Notes under the pieces: model-generated
Told to the model about the DNA's origin: nothing
Seen by the model: the letters and a program-made list of their open reading frames with translations, nothing else
The model's database searches: none
Position numbers and translations under genes: made by a program
DNA from: Methanosarcinaceae archaeon UBA470
GTDB taxonomy: Archaea; Halobacteriota; Methanosarcinia; Methanosarcinales; Methanosarcinaceae
Assembly (NCBI GenBank): GCA_002508425.1
Contig: DAKU01000119.1
Location: 1-11,245 of the forward strand
DNA length: 11,245 nt
Reading direction: 5' to 3'
In this document: positions 1-7,020 of the stretch, piece by piece
How positions within the stretch are numbered: position 1 is the first letter of the stretch
How the letters are laid out: each line of letters opens with the position of its first letter

Positions 1-537
1 TCAGTGCTTACCTGGCAGCTTCCTAACCTTGGCATAGGAGAAGAATGGGGTATATGGTATCAGATGACTGTAAAGAGTACTGGTTCCAGCGCCAGTACGC
101 CTCTTATCTTACCAGAGTCCAACATTGTCTACACGAACTCTAGTAACATTACAGTTGAAGAAAACGTAGTAAGTGGTGATCGTGCTCCTTTCAGTATACA
201 GCGAGATATATCAATGGGGAATGCCATAGGAAGTCTCATACTGATACCTGAAAAGTCCCTGATCCTGATAAACGAGCCCACAAAGCTGAAAGTGTATGTA
301 AAGGACACTACAGGTAACGGTACTATAGCTGATATTAACCTTTATACTAACCTCGGTTTCTTTAATGATTATAAGGCTGATCATATTATTATTAATGTAA
401 GCAATGGTACAACGTTGAATTTTTCAAGCGCCACCGCAGGAAACGCTTTTATCACAGCTTATGTAGCTAGTAACTCTAGCATATGGGATGACGAATTGCT
501 TGTTATCAGACCAAAGGGAAAGATCAGCATAAGTTAA
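1..537 (+). CDS. C-terminal part of a secreted, probably glycosylated surface protein (5' end outside window)
   Basis: The reading frame is open from base 1 and ends at TAA 535-537, so about 178 C-terminal residues are seen and the true start lies upstream. The visible part begins with a beta-rich segment (LTWQLPNLGIGEEWGIWYQMTV), of a kind I associate with archaeal secreted proteins that carry Ig-like or VWA modules. It ends with an Ig-like/invasin-like stretch (LTNEP-style 'LINEPTKLKVYVKDTTGNG', then alternating beta strands). Seven N-X-S/T sequons occur (NSS, NIT, NGT, NVS, NGT, NFS, NSS), which suits an S-layer or surface glycoprotein modified by AglB. No C-terminal membrane anchor or cytoplasmic tail is visible. 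A strong terminator follows, and the next gene is a prepilin, so a cell-surface locus is likely. The exact family is not recognised and the function is inferred only from composition. Confidence 0.8.
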   Translation, partial: SVLTWQLPNLGIGEEWGIWYQMTVKSTGSSASTPLILPESNIVYTNSSNITVEENVVSGDRAPFSIQRDISMGNAIGSLILIPEKSLILINEPTKLKVYVKDTTGNGTIADINLYTNLGFFNDYKADHIIINVSNGTTLNFSSATAGNAFITAYVASNSSIWDDELLVIRPKGKISIS

Positions 538-566
538 ACCTAACATTAACGATTTATTTTGTTAGC

Positions 567-598
567 AGCAGGCCACCTTTTTTGGTCTGCTATTTTTA
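567..598 (+). terminator. Hairpin plus U-tract terminator after the surface-protein gene
   Basis: AGCAGGCCA (567-575) pairs with TGGTCTGCT (583-591), nine pairs including one G-U, with a 7-base loop rich in T. It is followed by ATTTTT and further T-rich sequence. It lies 30 bases after the stop codon at 537 and separates the surface-protein gene from the pilin gene. The structure was read by eye. Confidence 0.7.
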
Positions 599-694
599 CT
601 TTTACTTTTTCTCCGAATCATATTTTGTTGCTGTATTCTTTAAAAGTAATACTTAGAGAACGCTTATTATGTAACTATAATTATTTTAGAATAG

Positions 695-702
695 TTTATA
701 TA
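695..702 (+). promoter_or_regulatory. TATA box of the pilin-like gene
   Basis: TTTATATA, centred about 27 bases before ATG 725. Archaeal transcription normally starts about 25 bases downstream of the box, so the message would begin at or within a few bases of the ATG. No Shine-Dalgarno site is visible before 725, which agrees with a leaderless or near-leaderless transcript. Confidence 0.6.
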
Positions 703-724
703 CTAAGTTTTCTGTAATTCGAGT

Positions 725-1375
725 ATGAACCAAAAACGACTCTTTTCCAGCTTCTTGAAGATTCGGTTCACAGATCAGGGAATAAGTCCTGTTATAGGGA
801 CATTGCTGATGCTGGTTCTTACAATGTTGCTTGTAGGAGTTGCTGCTGTTTCCCTTGCCGGAATACCTAACCCTCTAAAAAAGGGTCTAACAGCTGATGT
901 GGAAATAGAATTTGTAGAAGGCGGAGTACCTAATGAGATCAGGTACAGGGAGAATTTCATAACGCTGGCACATAAGGGCGGAGATCCCCTACCCCTTGAA
1001 GACATACAGATTGTTATTGATGGCCAGGGTAGCAGTTATACCGGAGTTGTAGCACACGGAGGGAGAATCGTGAATGGAGATGTGCAGGTAATATATCTGG
1101 ATCTATTTCCTGCAGGAAAAGGACCACATTATGAAACACGCAACCCTTGTATAGCAGATGGTTATTGGTCTGCAGGAGAAGCTATTGTCCTAAATGGTGA
1201 CGATGGCCTGGGGAACAATTCAACGGTAAAAGTGCAGGTGGGAAACACTACAAATACTTCGAATAACTTTGGTTTCAAGAAGGGAACAAATGTTAATATT
1301 AAAATACTAGAAACCCCCTCCCGCAGGCTGGTCTCAAGCTGTAATACAAATGTTATGGCTGCAAAGAAGATCTAA
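725..1375 (+). CDS. Archaeal type IV pilin-like protein (Pilin_N / DUF1628 type)
   Basis: A 216-residue protein with a short basic leader followed by the hallmark DQGISPVIGTLLMLVLTMLLVG (residues 17-38). This is the archaeal Pilin_N motif, with a hydrophobic helix at about 20-46. A prepilin peptidase would be expected to cleave just after G19, leaving the helix to drive assembly into a pilus or to anchor the subunit. The rest is a beta-rich head containing the family-typical 'HKGGDPLPLEDIQI' stretch (83-96). Sequons cluster at 164-180 (NNS, NST, NTT, NTS), which suggests a glycosylated surface. Two cysteines, C142 and C206, could form a disulfide. The ATG at 725 is chosen because the leader and motif follow directly and a TATA box sits 27 bases upstream. 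The neighbouring upstream gene also looks like a surface protein. It is clearly in the pilin superfamily; whether it is a major or minor pilin or another secreted subunit cannot be told. Confidence 0.88.
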   Translation: MNQKRLFSSFLKIRFTDQGISPVIGTLLMLVLTMLLVGVAAVSLAGIPNPLKKGLTADVEIEFVEGGVPNEIRYRENFITLAHKGGDPLPLEDIQIVIDGQGSSYTGVVAHGGRIVNGDVQVIYLDLFPAGKGPHYETRNPCIADGYWSAGEAIVLNGDDGLGNNSTVKVQVGNTTNTSNNFGFKKGTNVNIKILETPSRRLVSSCNTNVMAAKKI

Positions 1376-1413
1376 ACCCAAATTATTAGTATAGAAAGGT
1401 ATAAGGTAGTGCG

Positions 1414-3591
1414 ATGAGCGGACAGAGAGGATACTTAAAATATTTTCCCAAGGAGCACTGTTATCCTAACCAGCAGGATGCTATGGAAAGGATATATTCC
1501 GCACTTCTTAGAAAAGAGGTTATACTTTTCGAGGGCGCTTGCGGTACTGGTAAGACCCTCAGTTCTCTTGCTCCTGCGCTCTTTGTGGGCAAACAGTTGC
1601 AGAAAACAGTGATAATTGCAACTAATGTGCATCAACAGATGGTGCAATTCATTAGCGAGGCTAAGGAGATAAAGCGGGGAAATGATGTCAAGGTGGCAGT
1701 AGTAAAGGGTAAGGCTGCCATGTGTCCCCATGAAGTAGATTACGAGGAGTGCCGGCTCAAAAGGGAGAATACTTTTGAGCTGATAGAGCTGGAAAAGGAA
1801 CTTGATCTTAAGAAAAAGGAAATTAAATCTGCCTCTGAAAATTACAAACGTTCCAAGGACCCAGCTCTCATAGCCTTAAGAGATGCTCTGTTTAATGAAA
1901 TAGAGGTAGCCGAACAAAAGACTCGTGGTGTAAGGGAAAGGGCATGTAACGATCTCTACGAGGTGTTGCGTTTTGAAAGTGAAGTATTCAGGCAATGGCT
2001 TTTTGCTGATGTACGCACCCCTGAGGAGATAAACGAGTATGCCACAAAAAAAGGCATGTGTGGCTACGAATTGCTTAAAAGGGAATTGAAGCATGCAGAT
2101 CTTATAATCTGCAATTTCCACCATGTACTGAGTGCAGAGATATTTACAACATTGCTTACTTGGCTGGATAAGGAGCCTCAGGATGTCATAGTTATATTTG
2201 ACGAAGCACACAACCTGGAATCTGCGGCACGCTCGCATTCTTCTGTAACCATCACCGAACATACAATTGAAAAAGCCATTGCGGAGATAGAATCTAACAA
2301 AGATCAAATGCCTGAAAGCCGTGCATTTGAATTGTTCAAAATGCTAAACGATATCATCCGGGAAACATACAATAACAGGTTCAAGTTCGGTGAAAGGGAA
2401 AGAGTGGGTCGGCTCTGGTATGATATGCGCATCAGCGATCCTTATGAACGCAATGATATGGTAAGAGGCAGGTTCATGAGACAGGCGCTGGAAATGGGTT
2501 TTAAGGATGAGGCTGCTATACAGCTTGTACTTTCCGAAGCCAGCGAGTTTGGACAAATGCTTGACGAGGAATATAAAGAGCAATATAAGAAAGGTCTAAG
2601 CAAGGTGCTGAAAAAGTCACATATACGCTATGCTGCAGATTTTCTGTCGTCATACCTTGTCTTGTCTAATGATCATCGTTATTATCCTATCATGAATGTG
2701 CGCAGGGATTTGAATGATGCTATCTATGGTCGCCTGGAACTTTTCACCTGCATTCCCAGCAATGTGACAGAACCTCTTTTTGCTTCCGTGTTTTCGGTCA
2801 TTCTTATGTCTGCCACACTGCGGCCTTTTGATATGGTAAAGGCCACTCTGGGCATAAAGCGGGAAACGTGTGAACTCGCCTATAGCACATCATTTCCATC
2901 TGAAAAGCGTCTTACCATAGCAGTCGATATTCCTCCGCTGTTTGCAAGAAGCAGGGATGATCCTCATGCTCTGGAGGCTGTGGAACAGGTACTGGAAGAT
3001 TCCATTGAGAATTCCATAGGTAATGTAATAATCTTTTTCCAGAGCGCAGCTGAGGCCAGACGATACTATTCAAAACTTGGCGATAGACTGAATGTACCCA
3101 CGTTCCTGGATGAGGCGGGAGTGTCTTCTCATGAAGTGAGAGAAGCCTTCTTTGAACTTGGTGAGAAAGGAGGAAAAGGTGTGCTTTTCTCATATCTATG
3201 GGGTACATTGAGCGAGGGTGTTGATTTCCGGGATGGCAGAGGCAGAACGGTCATAATCGTGGGTGTCGGTTATCCAGCCCTCAATGACAGGATGAACGCT
3301 GTGGAGTCAGCCTATGATCATTCTTATGGGTTTGGAGCCGGATGGGACTATGCTGTGCAGATCCCTACTATCCGTAAGATAAGGCAGGCCATGGGAAGAG
3401 TAGTACGTTCTCCTATAGATTATGGAGTAAGGATATTACTTGATGGACGTTTCCTCACCGATTCCCGCCAAAGATACGGAAAGTTTGCGGTGTTTGAGCT
3501 CTTCCCCCCCGATGAAAAAGAAGAGTTTATAGATGTGCAGCCTGAGAAAGTCAAGTTCTCTTTGATGAACTTCTTCCAGGATAATGCATAA
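1414..3591 (+). CDS. XPD/Rad3-like superfamily 2 ATP-dependent DNA helicase with probable 4Fe-4S cluster
   Basis: A 725-residue helicase with all the expected SF2 motifs: Walker A GACGTGKT (41-48), DEAH (263-266), motif III SATL (466-469), motif V WGTLSEGVDF (596-605) and motif VI QAMGRVVR (658-665). Between motifs Ia and II lie four cysteines, C104, C113, C178 and C216. These are the likely ligands of the 4Fe-4S cluster that XPD, FancJ and DinG-type enzymes need for 5'-3' unwinding. A charged, probably coiled helical stretch (about 115-175) separates the second and third cysteines and makes the spacing wider than in the crenarchaeal XPD prototype I recall. The 'ADLIICNFHHVL' block (229-240) is typical of the family. 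The start at ATG 1414 has AAGGT (1403-1407) six bases upstream. The gene follows the pilin by 38 bases with no terminator seen between them, so some readthrough is possible although the roles are unrelated. A role in repair or replication-linked unwinding is inferred from the family. Confidence 0.93.
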   Translation: MSGQRGYLKYFPKEHCYPNQQDAMERIYSALLRKEVILFEGACGTGKTLSSLAPALFVGKQLQKTVIIATNVHQQMVQFISEAKEIKRGNDVKVAVVKGKAAMCPHEVDYEECRLKRENTFELIELEKELDLKKKEIKSASENYKRSKDPALIALRDALFNEIEVAEQKTRGVRERACNDLYEVLRFESEVFRQWLFADVRTPEEINEYATKKGMCGYELLKRELKHADLIICNFHHVLSAEIFTTLLTWLDKEPQDVIVIFDEAHNLESAARSHSSVTITEHTIEKAIAEIESNKDQMPESRAFELFKMLNDIIRETYNNRFKFGERERVGRLWYDMRISDPYERNDMVRGRFMRQALEMGFKDEAAIQLVLSEASEFGQMLDEEYKEQYKKGLSKVLKKSHIRYAADFLSSYLVLSNDHRYYPIMNVRRDLNDAIYGRLELFTCIPSNVTEPLFASVFSVILMSATLRPFDMVKATLGIKRETCELAYSTSFPSEKRLTIAVDIPPLFARSRDDPHALEAVEQVLEDSIENSIGNVIIFFQSAAEARRYYSKLGDRLNVPTFLDEAGVSSHEVREAFFELGEKGGKGVLFSYLWGTLSEGVDFRDGRGRTVIIVGVGYPALNDRMNAVESAYDHSYGFGAGWDYAVQIPTIRKIRQAMGRVVRSPIDYGVRILLDGRFLTDSRQRYGKFAVFELFPPDEKEEFIDVQPEKVKFSLMNFFQDNA

Positions 3592-3634
3592 TGCAGGAAA
3601 TTCAGGACAAATTATATCATGTATGGTTCATAGA

Positions 3635-3642
3635 CTTATAAA
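3635..3642 (+). promoter_or_regulatory. TATA box of the GerW-family gene
   Basis: CTTATAAA lies 26 bases (centre to A) before ATG 3661 and 37 bases before ATG 3676. Transcription would begin near 3661-3666, so the message would be leaderless from 3661 or have a very short leader for 3676. Confidence 0.5.
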
Positions 3643-3660
3643 ACGTAGTTATCGACGTTT
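3641..3660. repeat. Inverted repeat between TATA box and start codon, possible operator
   Basis: AAACGT (3641-3646) and ACGTTT (3655-3660) form a perfect 6-bp dyad with an 8-base spacer. It begins inside the TATA box and ends at the base before ATG 3661. A dyad covering the core promoter could bind a dimeric repressor, but six base pairs in AT-rich DNA can arise by chance. Confidence 0.35.
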
Positions 3661-4104
3661 ATGGGAGTAAATACCATGGGACTTGAAGACCTTATGAAAG
3701 AAGTGTCCAGTGAACTTGAAAGACTTGTGAGCACCAAGACAGTGGTGGGAGATGCTGTAACAGTTGGGGATACAACTATCATTCCCGTGACAAAGGTTTC
3801 TTTCGGTTTCGGTACAGGTGGGGGAGAGGGCAAGAGTAAAGACAATGAAGAAGGTTTTGGAGGCGGCGGTGGAGCAGGTGCAAAGATAGAGCCTGTGGCT
3901 TTCATAGTTGTCTCCAAAGATGTGGTACGTCTAATGTCTGTTTCCGGGAAATCAGATATTGGAGTCCTCCTTGATTCAGTTCCTGGCCTTATCGAAAAGA
4001 TAAAGGCGATGAAGGGTAAAAAGGACAAGGGGAAAGACAACAACGGTTCTGAGACAGTTCAAGAGGATGAAGAATCTGTTAGAATAGAGGTAGAGGGAGA
4101 GTAA
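3661..4104 (+). CDS. GerW / YtfJ-family protein
   Basis: A 147-residue soluble protein matching the GerW (YtfJ) family. An N-terminal helix (MGLEDLMKEVSSELERLVSTKTVVGD) leads into 'TTIIPVTKVSFGFGTGGGEG' (about 39-58), then a glycine-rich loop FGGGGGAGAKIEPVAFIVVS (about 67-86), then 'DVVRLMSVSG' and a charged, acidic-basic tail. In Bacillus the relative is named for spore germination, but the family is widespread in non-spore-formers and archaea, where its role is unknown. The longest frame starts at ATG 3661. ATG 3676 (residue 6) is an attractive alternative because GGGAG (3663-3667) sits eight bases before it and the family similarity begins there. The gene is followed by a DUF2953-like membrane protein, the same partner the family has in Firmicutes. 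Confidence 0.85.
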   Translation: MGVNTMGLEDLMKEVSSELERLVSTKTVVGDAVTVGDTTIIPVTKVSFGFGTGGGEGKSKDNEEGFGGGGGAGAKIEPVAFIVVSKDVVRLMSVSGKSDIGVLLDSVPGLIEKIKAMKGKKDKGKDNNGSETVQEDEESVRIEVEGE

Positions 4105-4117
4105 ACTGGGCAGGACC

Positions 4118-4145
4118 ATAGATAAAGACATTGTATTTTATCTAT
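4118..4145 (+). promoter_or_regulatory. Long inverted repeat between the GerW and DUF2953 genes
   Basis: ATAGATAAA (4118-4126) and TTTATCTAT (4137-4145) are a perfect 9-bp inverted repeat with a 10-base spacer, starting 14 bases after the GerW stop. A T/C-rich tract follows (4151-4170), so it could act as a weak terminator or attenuator. The right arm also contains a TATA-like run (TTTATCTATA). A second pairing, AAAGACA (4124-4130) with TGTCTTT (4157-4163), overlaps the left arm and would exclude the first hairpin. Confidence 0.4.
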
Positions 4146-4185
4146 ATTCGGTTCTTTGTCTTTCTTTATTTGAGCTGGGAGTACT

Positions 4186-4878
4186 ATGTTCACTGCAATA
4201 CAGTTTGTACAGATAGCAGTGCTGGTAATCCTATTCCTGGCGTTGCTTGTACTTTTCTGTGCCATAGATTTGGTAGTGGACCTGAAAAAGAAAGATCAGG
4301 ATATTTCCGGAAAGATAATGATCAAATGGCTCTTTCTGTCCTATTCCAAAGTGTTCTATCCAACCGAGCCTACAAGTTCCATTTCAGAGAAAGAGCAGGA
4401 TGCCGGTAAAAAGGAAGAAGTGGGAAAGTTCAGTCCTGCTAATGTAACGGATACGGACAAAGGTCTTGAAGAAAAGGTCATAAAATCAAAAGAGTCAAAA
4501 AAGAAAAAAGGATTGAAGCCAAAGGAGATACTGGTGATCATTAACAGTATTAAAAAGCCTCTTTTCAGGCTTTTCAAGGGCACAATATCTAATATCAGAT
4601 TGCGCTGTGGAAAATGTGATCTCTGTTTTGGATTTCCTGACCCTGCAGATACAGGTATGTTGTGCGGTTTTCTTTTTGGGGTATTTGGGTCCTTGCATCA
4701 GTACTGGCGGAATTTTTCGTATTTTCTGGAACCCGGTTTTAATGAGAAAATACTGGATCTACAATTGATGGCTGATGTGAGGCTACGTATTTACAGATTC
4801 ATCCCGGTGTTCCTTCGTTTTGTATTTAACCGAAGCGTGCTCAGAACTGGATGGCTACTGGTGCGCACCTATAGATGA
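4186..4878 (+). CDS. DUF2953-like membrane-anchored protein (YtfI-type partner of GerW)
   Basis: A 230-residue protein with one strongly hydrophobic N-terminal helix (about 4-28) and a lysine/glutamate-rich linker (about 65-112). Its C-terminal domain resembles DUF2953 in 'CFGFPDPADTGMLCGFLFGVFG' (about 147-168) and 'LEPGFNEKILDLQLMADVRLRIYRFIPVFLRF' (181-212). Family members have this 'G..DPADTG' centre and an 'xPxF' turn before the final amphipathic strand and helix. The start ATG 4186 has GGGAG (4177-4181) four bases upstream, a somewhat short spacing. An upstream ATG in another frame (4131) does not give this protein. DUF2953 proteins sit beside GerW/YtfJ in Firmicutes, and the same order here supports the assignment and suggests the two proteins act together at the membrane. 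The biochemical role is unknown. Confidence 0.75.
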   Translation: MFTAIQFVQIAVLVILFLALLVLFCAIDLVVDLKKKDQDISGKIMIKWLFLSYSKVFYPTEPTSSISEKEQDAGKKEEVGKFSPANVTDTDKGLEEKVIKSKESKKKKGLKPKEILVIINSIKKPLFRLFKGTISNIRLRCGKCDLCFGFPDPADTGMLCGFLFGVFGSLHQYWRNFSYFLEPGFNEKILDLQLMADVRLRIYRFIPVFLRFVFNRSVLRTGWLLVRTYR

Positions 4879-4916
4879 ACACTATGTGAAGGCTATATTG
4901 AAGCTCAAGTGTCAAA

Positions 4917-4925
4917 GTTTAATAA
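4917..4925 (+). promoter_or_regulatory. Possible TATA box of the beta-RFAP synthase operon
   Basis: GTTTAATAA lies about 29 bases before ATG 4950, where a box for a leaderless message would be expected. There is no clear Shine-Dalgarno site before 4950. It is a weak match in AT-rich DNA, so this is tentative. Confidence 0.35.
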
Positions 4926-4949
4926 CATGCAGTGACGATTAAGACCTGA

Positions 4950-5918
4950 ATGATCAGAGTAACGTCACCTTCCAGAATTCACATGGGTCTTATAGATATG
5001 AATGCTGAGCTTGGAAGAGTGGACGGTGGGGTTGGATTGTCTATTGACTACCCTCATGTGGTGATCTCAGCGGAGATCGCTGATGATATAGAGATCATAG
5101 GTCACTCTTTGCTTGCACCGCGCATGAAGATAGCAGCAAAGGCTTTGCTACCCGAGGGTCAGGGTATAAAGGTGACAATTCAAGAAGATATGCCTCATCA
5201 TGTGGGCTGTGGTTCCGGGACACAGGCAGCTCTTTCAGTTGCAGCTGCGGTGAACAGTCTATACGGCCTGGGACTGAGTGTTAGAGAGATGGCAGTTGCT
5301 GTGGGACGTGGTGGCACTTCAGGTATTGGTGTCGCATCTTTTGAAAAAGGCGGTTTTATAGTTGATGGTGGCCATAAATTCGTGGACAAGGGCTCGTTCT
5401 CTCCTTCCTCAGCAAGCAAAACACCTCCGGCACCAGTACTTTTCAGGGAAGATTTCCCGGACTGGGAAATCGTATTGGCTTTGCCGGGCGAGGACATGCA
5501 CATCGGAGCCCACGATTCTGAGGAAGTGGATATATTCAGGAAGGAATGTCCTATTCCACTTCAGGAGGCTCAAGCTGTAGCTCATATCGTGTTAATGAAA
5601 ATGATGCCCGCTATCATGGAAAAGGATATTGAGGCTTTCGGACAGGCCACTAACCATTTGCAGGAACTGGGTTTCAAGCAAAGGGAAATAAGGTTACAGC
5701 ACCAGGCTGTCAGGGACCTTATTGAACTTTTGCAGGACAGCGGTGCTTATGGCGCGGGTATGAGCTCCTTTGGGCCTGTAGTATATGCTTTTACGAATAA
5801 TCCCAAAGATGCGGCTAATCTGCAGGAAGATGCTCAGGCATTCCTGGATAGCACCATCGGAGGTAAAGTGATAATTACCAAAGCCAACAACACAGGGGCT
5901 TCTATCCAGGAGGAATAA
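4950..5918 (+). CDS. mptG: Beta-ribofuranosylaminobenzene 5'-phosphate (beta-RFAP) synthase
   Basis: A 322-residue GHMP-kinase-superfamily protein. It matches beta-RFAP synthase, the enzyme that condenses a 4-substituted benzoate with PRPP, releasing CO2 and PPi, in the first committed step to the methanopterin arene. Visible features are the N-terminal 'SPSRIHMGLIDMN' (6-18), the GHMP glycine-rich loop MPHHVGCGSGTQ (81-92) and the family signature GRGGTSGIGVASFEKGGF (119-136). The third conserved block is SGAYGAGMSSFGPVVYAF (264-281). Length is normal for the family. ATG 4950 is used because homology starts immediately and no upstream in-frame start is evident. Its last codons contain the Shine-Dalgarno site of the next gene (AGGAGG, 5908-5913), so it should be translated together with Nop5. 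Methanogens need this pathway for tetrahydromethanopterin or tetrahydrosarcinapterin. Some genomes hold paralogues, so full activity is inferred. Confidence 0.92.
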   Translation: MIRVTSPSRIHMGLIDMNAELGRVDGGVGLSIDYPHVVISAEIADDIEIIGHSLLAPRMKIAAKALLPEGQGIKVTIQEDMPHHVGCGSGTQAALSVAAAVNSLYGLGLSVREMAVAVGRGGTSGIGVASFEKGGFIVDGGHKFVDKGSFSPSSASKTPPAPVLFREDFPDWEIVLALPGEDMHIGAHDSEEVDIFRKECPIPLQEAQAVAHIVLMKMMPAIMEKDIEAFGQATNHLQELGFKQREIRLQHQAVRDLIELLQDSGAYGAGMSSFGPVVYAFTNNPKDAANLQEDAQAFLDSTIGGKVIITKANNTGASIQEE

Positions 5919-5922
5919 TTTG
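5908..5922 (+). promoter_or_regulatory. Strong Shine-Dalgarno site deciding a TTG start
   Basis: AGGAGG (5908-5913) lies six bases before TTG 5920-5922. The stop codon of the upstream gene (TAA 5916-5918) falls inside the spacer. No ATG or GTG at a suitable distance would give the conserved Nop5 N-terminus (MKAVTWFG), so TTG is the start by position and homology. Confidence 0.8.
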
Positions 5923-7020
5923 AAGGCAGTTACGTGGTTTGGTACGCTGAAGCTTTCTGAAAACGGCGATGTAGAGGAGTGCTATCTGTTGGAGAAAGAT
6001 ACTGAACAGCTGGCTCAGCACATGCTGCTTGCTGTGGAAAACGAAGAGCTTCCTACACATGGCCTGGATCTGAGGGAGCTGGCACTAGCATGCGGTTTTG
6101 TCGAACTTGACGAGGATTATGACGTGCTTCTTCGGGAAATATGCATAAAGGCAGCAAAGCGTCAGATATCCATGACTGATACCGATGATAAACGCATCAT
6201 TCAGGCCGTGGAGGCTATGGATGATGTTGATAAAGCAGCCAACGAGCTTTCTGAAAGGCTTACTGAGTGGTATGGCGTGTATTTCCCAGAACTGGAGCTG
6301 ACGGCAGAGTCCATGGCAAGGTTCGTGGCAAGGTTTGGCTCGCGGGAGAATGTACCTGAAGATCATAATATGTTTTCAAAGGCCAGTAGTTCCATGGGTG
6401 CGGAACTGTCATTGGTGGATGAGGACCTTTTACGTAACTTTGCAACCAATCTATGCGGGATATATGACACTCGCAAGAATCTGGAGCAATACATCATGGC
6501 AAACATGGGTGCAGTAGCTCCAAACCTTACAAATATAGCAGGTGCTCCTTTGGGCGCGAGGCTCATCAGCCTTGCCGGAGGATTGAAGAAGCTTGCGGCT
6601 TTTCCTTCAAGTACTGTGCAGGTCATCGGGGCGAACAATGCTCTATTCAAGCATTTGAGGTCTCGTGCTCCGTCTCCTAAGCATGGTGTGATATTCAATC
6701 ATCCCTTCATCAAGGGTGCACCGTGGTGGCAGAGGGGTAAAATTGCCAGAGCATTGGCAGCTAAGATAAGTTTGGCAGTGCGTATGGATGCCTATGGCGG
6801 AAAACTTGACCCTTCAATAAAGGTAAACCTTGAGCGTAAGGTGGAATCCATCAGGAAAGCCCACCCAGAGCCGCCTAAGAAACAGTCCACAAAGGTCACA
6901 CAGCCGGGTCCGGGGAGGGCAGGCGGCAGGCCGGCTAAGAAGCGCGGCGGTCAGAAAAAGGGTGGCATGAACAAAGGCAGTAAGAATACAGATGACAGAT
7001 CGGGAGGCAGACCCGCATGA
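5920..7020 (+). CDS. nop5: Nop5 (Nop56/Nop58-like) box C/D RNP scaffold protein
   Basis: A 366-residue archaeal Nop5. In the box C/D RNP it bridges fibrillarin to the guide RNA bound by L7Ae, positioning 2'-O-methylation of rRNA (and of tRNA in some archaea). The N-terminal fibrillarin-binding domain spans about 1-115 (MKAVTWFGTLKL...), followed by a coiled-coil region (about 95-200). The Nop RNA-binding domain has the diagnostic 'GAVAPNLTNIAGAPLGARL' (197-215), 'SLAGGLKKLAAFPSSTVQVIG' (217-237) and 'NALFKHLRSRAPSPKHGVIF' (240-259). A basic, low-complexity tail follows (about 313-366), rich in K, G, R and P with GGRPA present twice. Such tails are common in Nop5/Nop56/Nop58. Start is TTG 5920. 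Stop TGA 7018-7020 overlaps the fibrillarin ATG, so the two subunits are translationally coupled. Confidence 0.96.
   Translation: MKAVTWFGTLKLSENGDVEECYLLEKDTEQLAQHMLLAVENEELPTHGLDLRELALACGFVELDEDYDVLLREICIKAAKRQISMTDTDDKRIIQAVEAMDDVDKAANELSERLTEWYGVYFPELELTAESMARFVARFGSRENVPEDHNMFSKASSSMGAELSLVDEDLLRNFATNLCGIYDTRKNLEQYIMANMGAVAPNLTNIAGAPLGARLISLAGGLKKLAAFPSSTVQVIGANNALFKHLRSRAPSPKHGVIFNHPFIKGAPWWQRGKIARALAAKISLAVRMDAYGGKLDPSIKVNLERKVESIRKAHPEPPKKQSTKVTQPGPGRAGGRPAKKRGGQKKGGMNKGSKNTDDRSGGRPA

Noticed and set aside
1876..2307. A 143-codon minus-strand frame opposite the helicase
   Set aside because: It lies wholly inside the well-supported helicase and its translation shows no domain-like pattern.
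3636..4043. A 135-codon open frame on the minus strand opposite the GerW-family gene
   Set aside because: Its product is a proline/serine-rich low-complexity sequence created by the antisense of a glycine-rich coding region, and the plus-strand protein is a clear family member.
4131..4409. A 92-codon plus-strand frame overlapping the DUF2953-like gene
   Set aside because: It overlaps the better-supported 230-residue protein in another frame, and its sequence looks like an out-of-frame reading rich in cysteine and aromatic residues.
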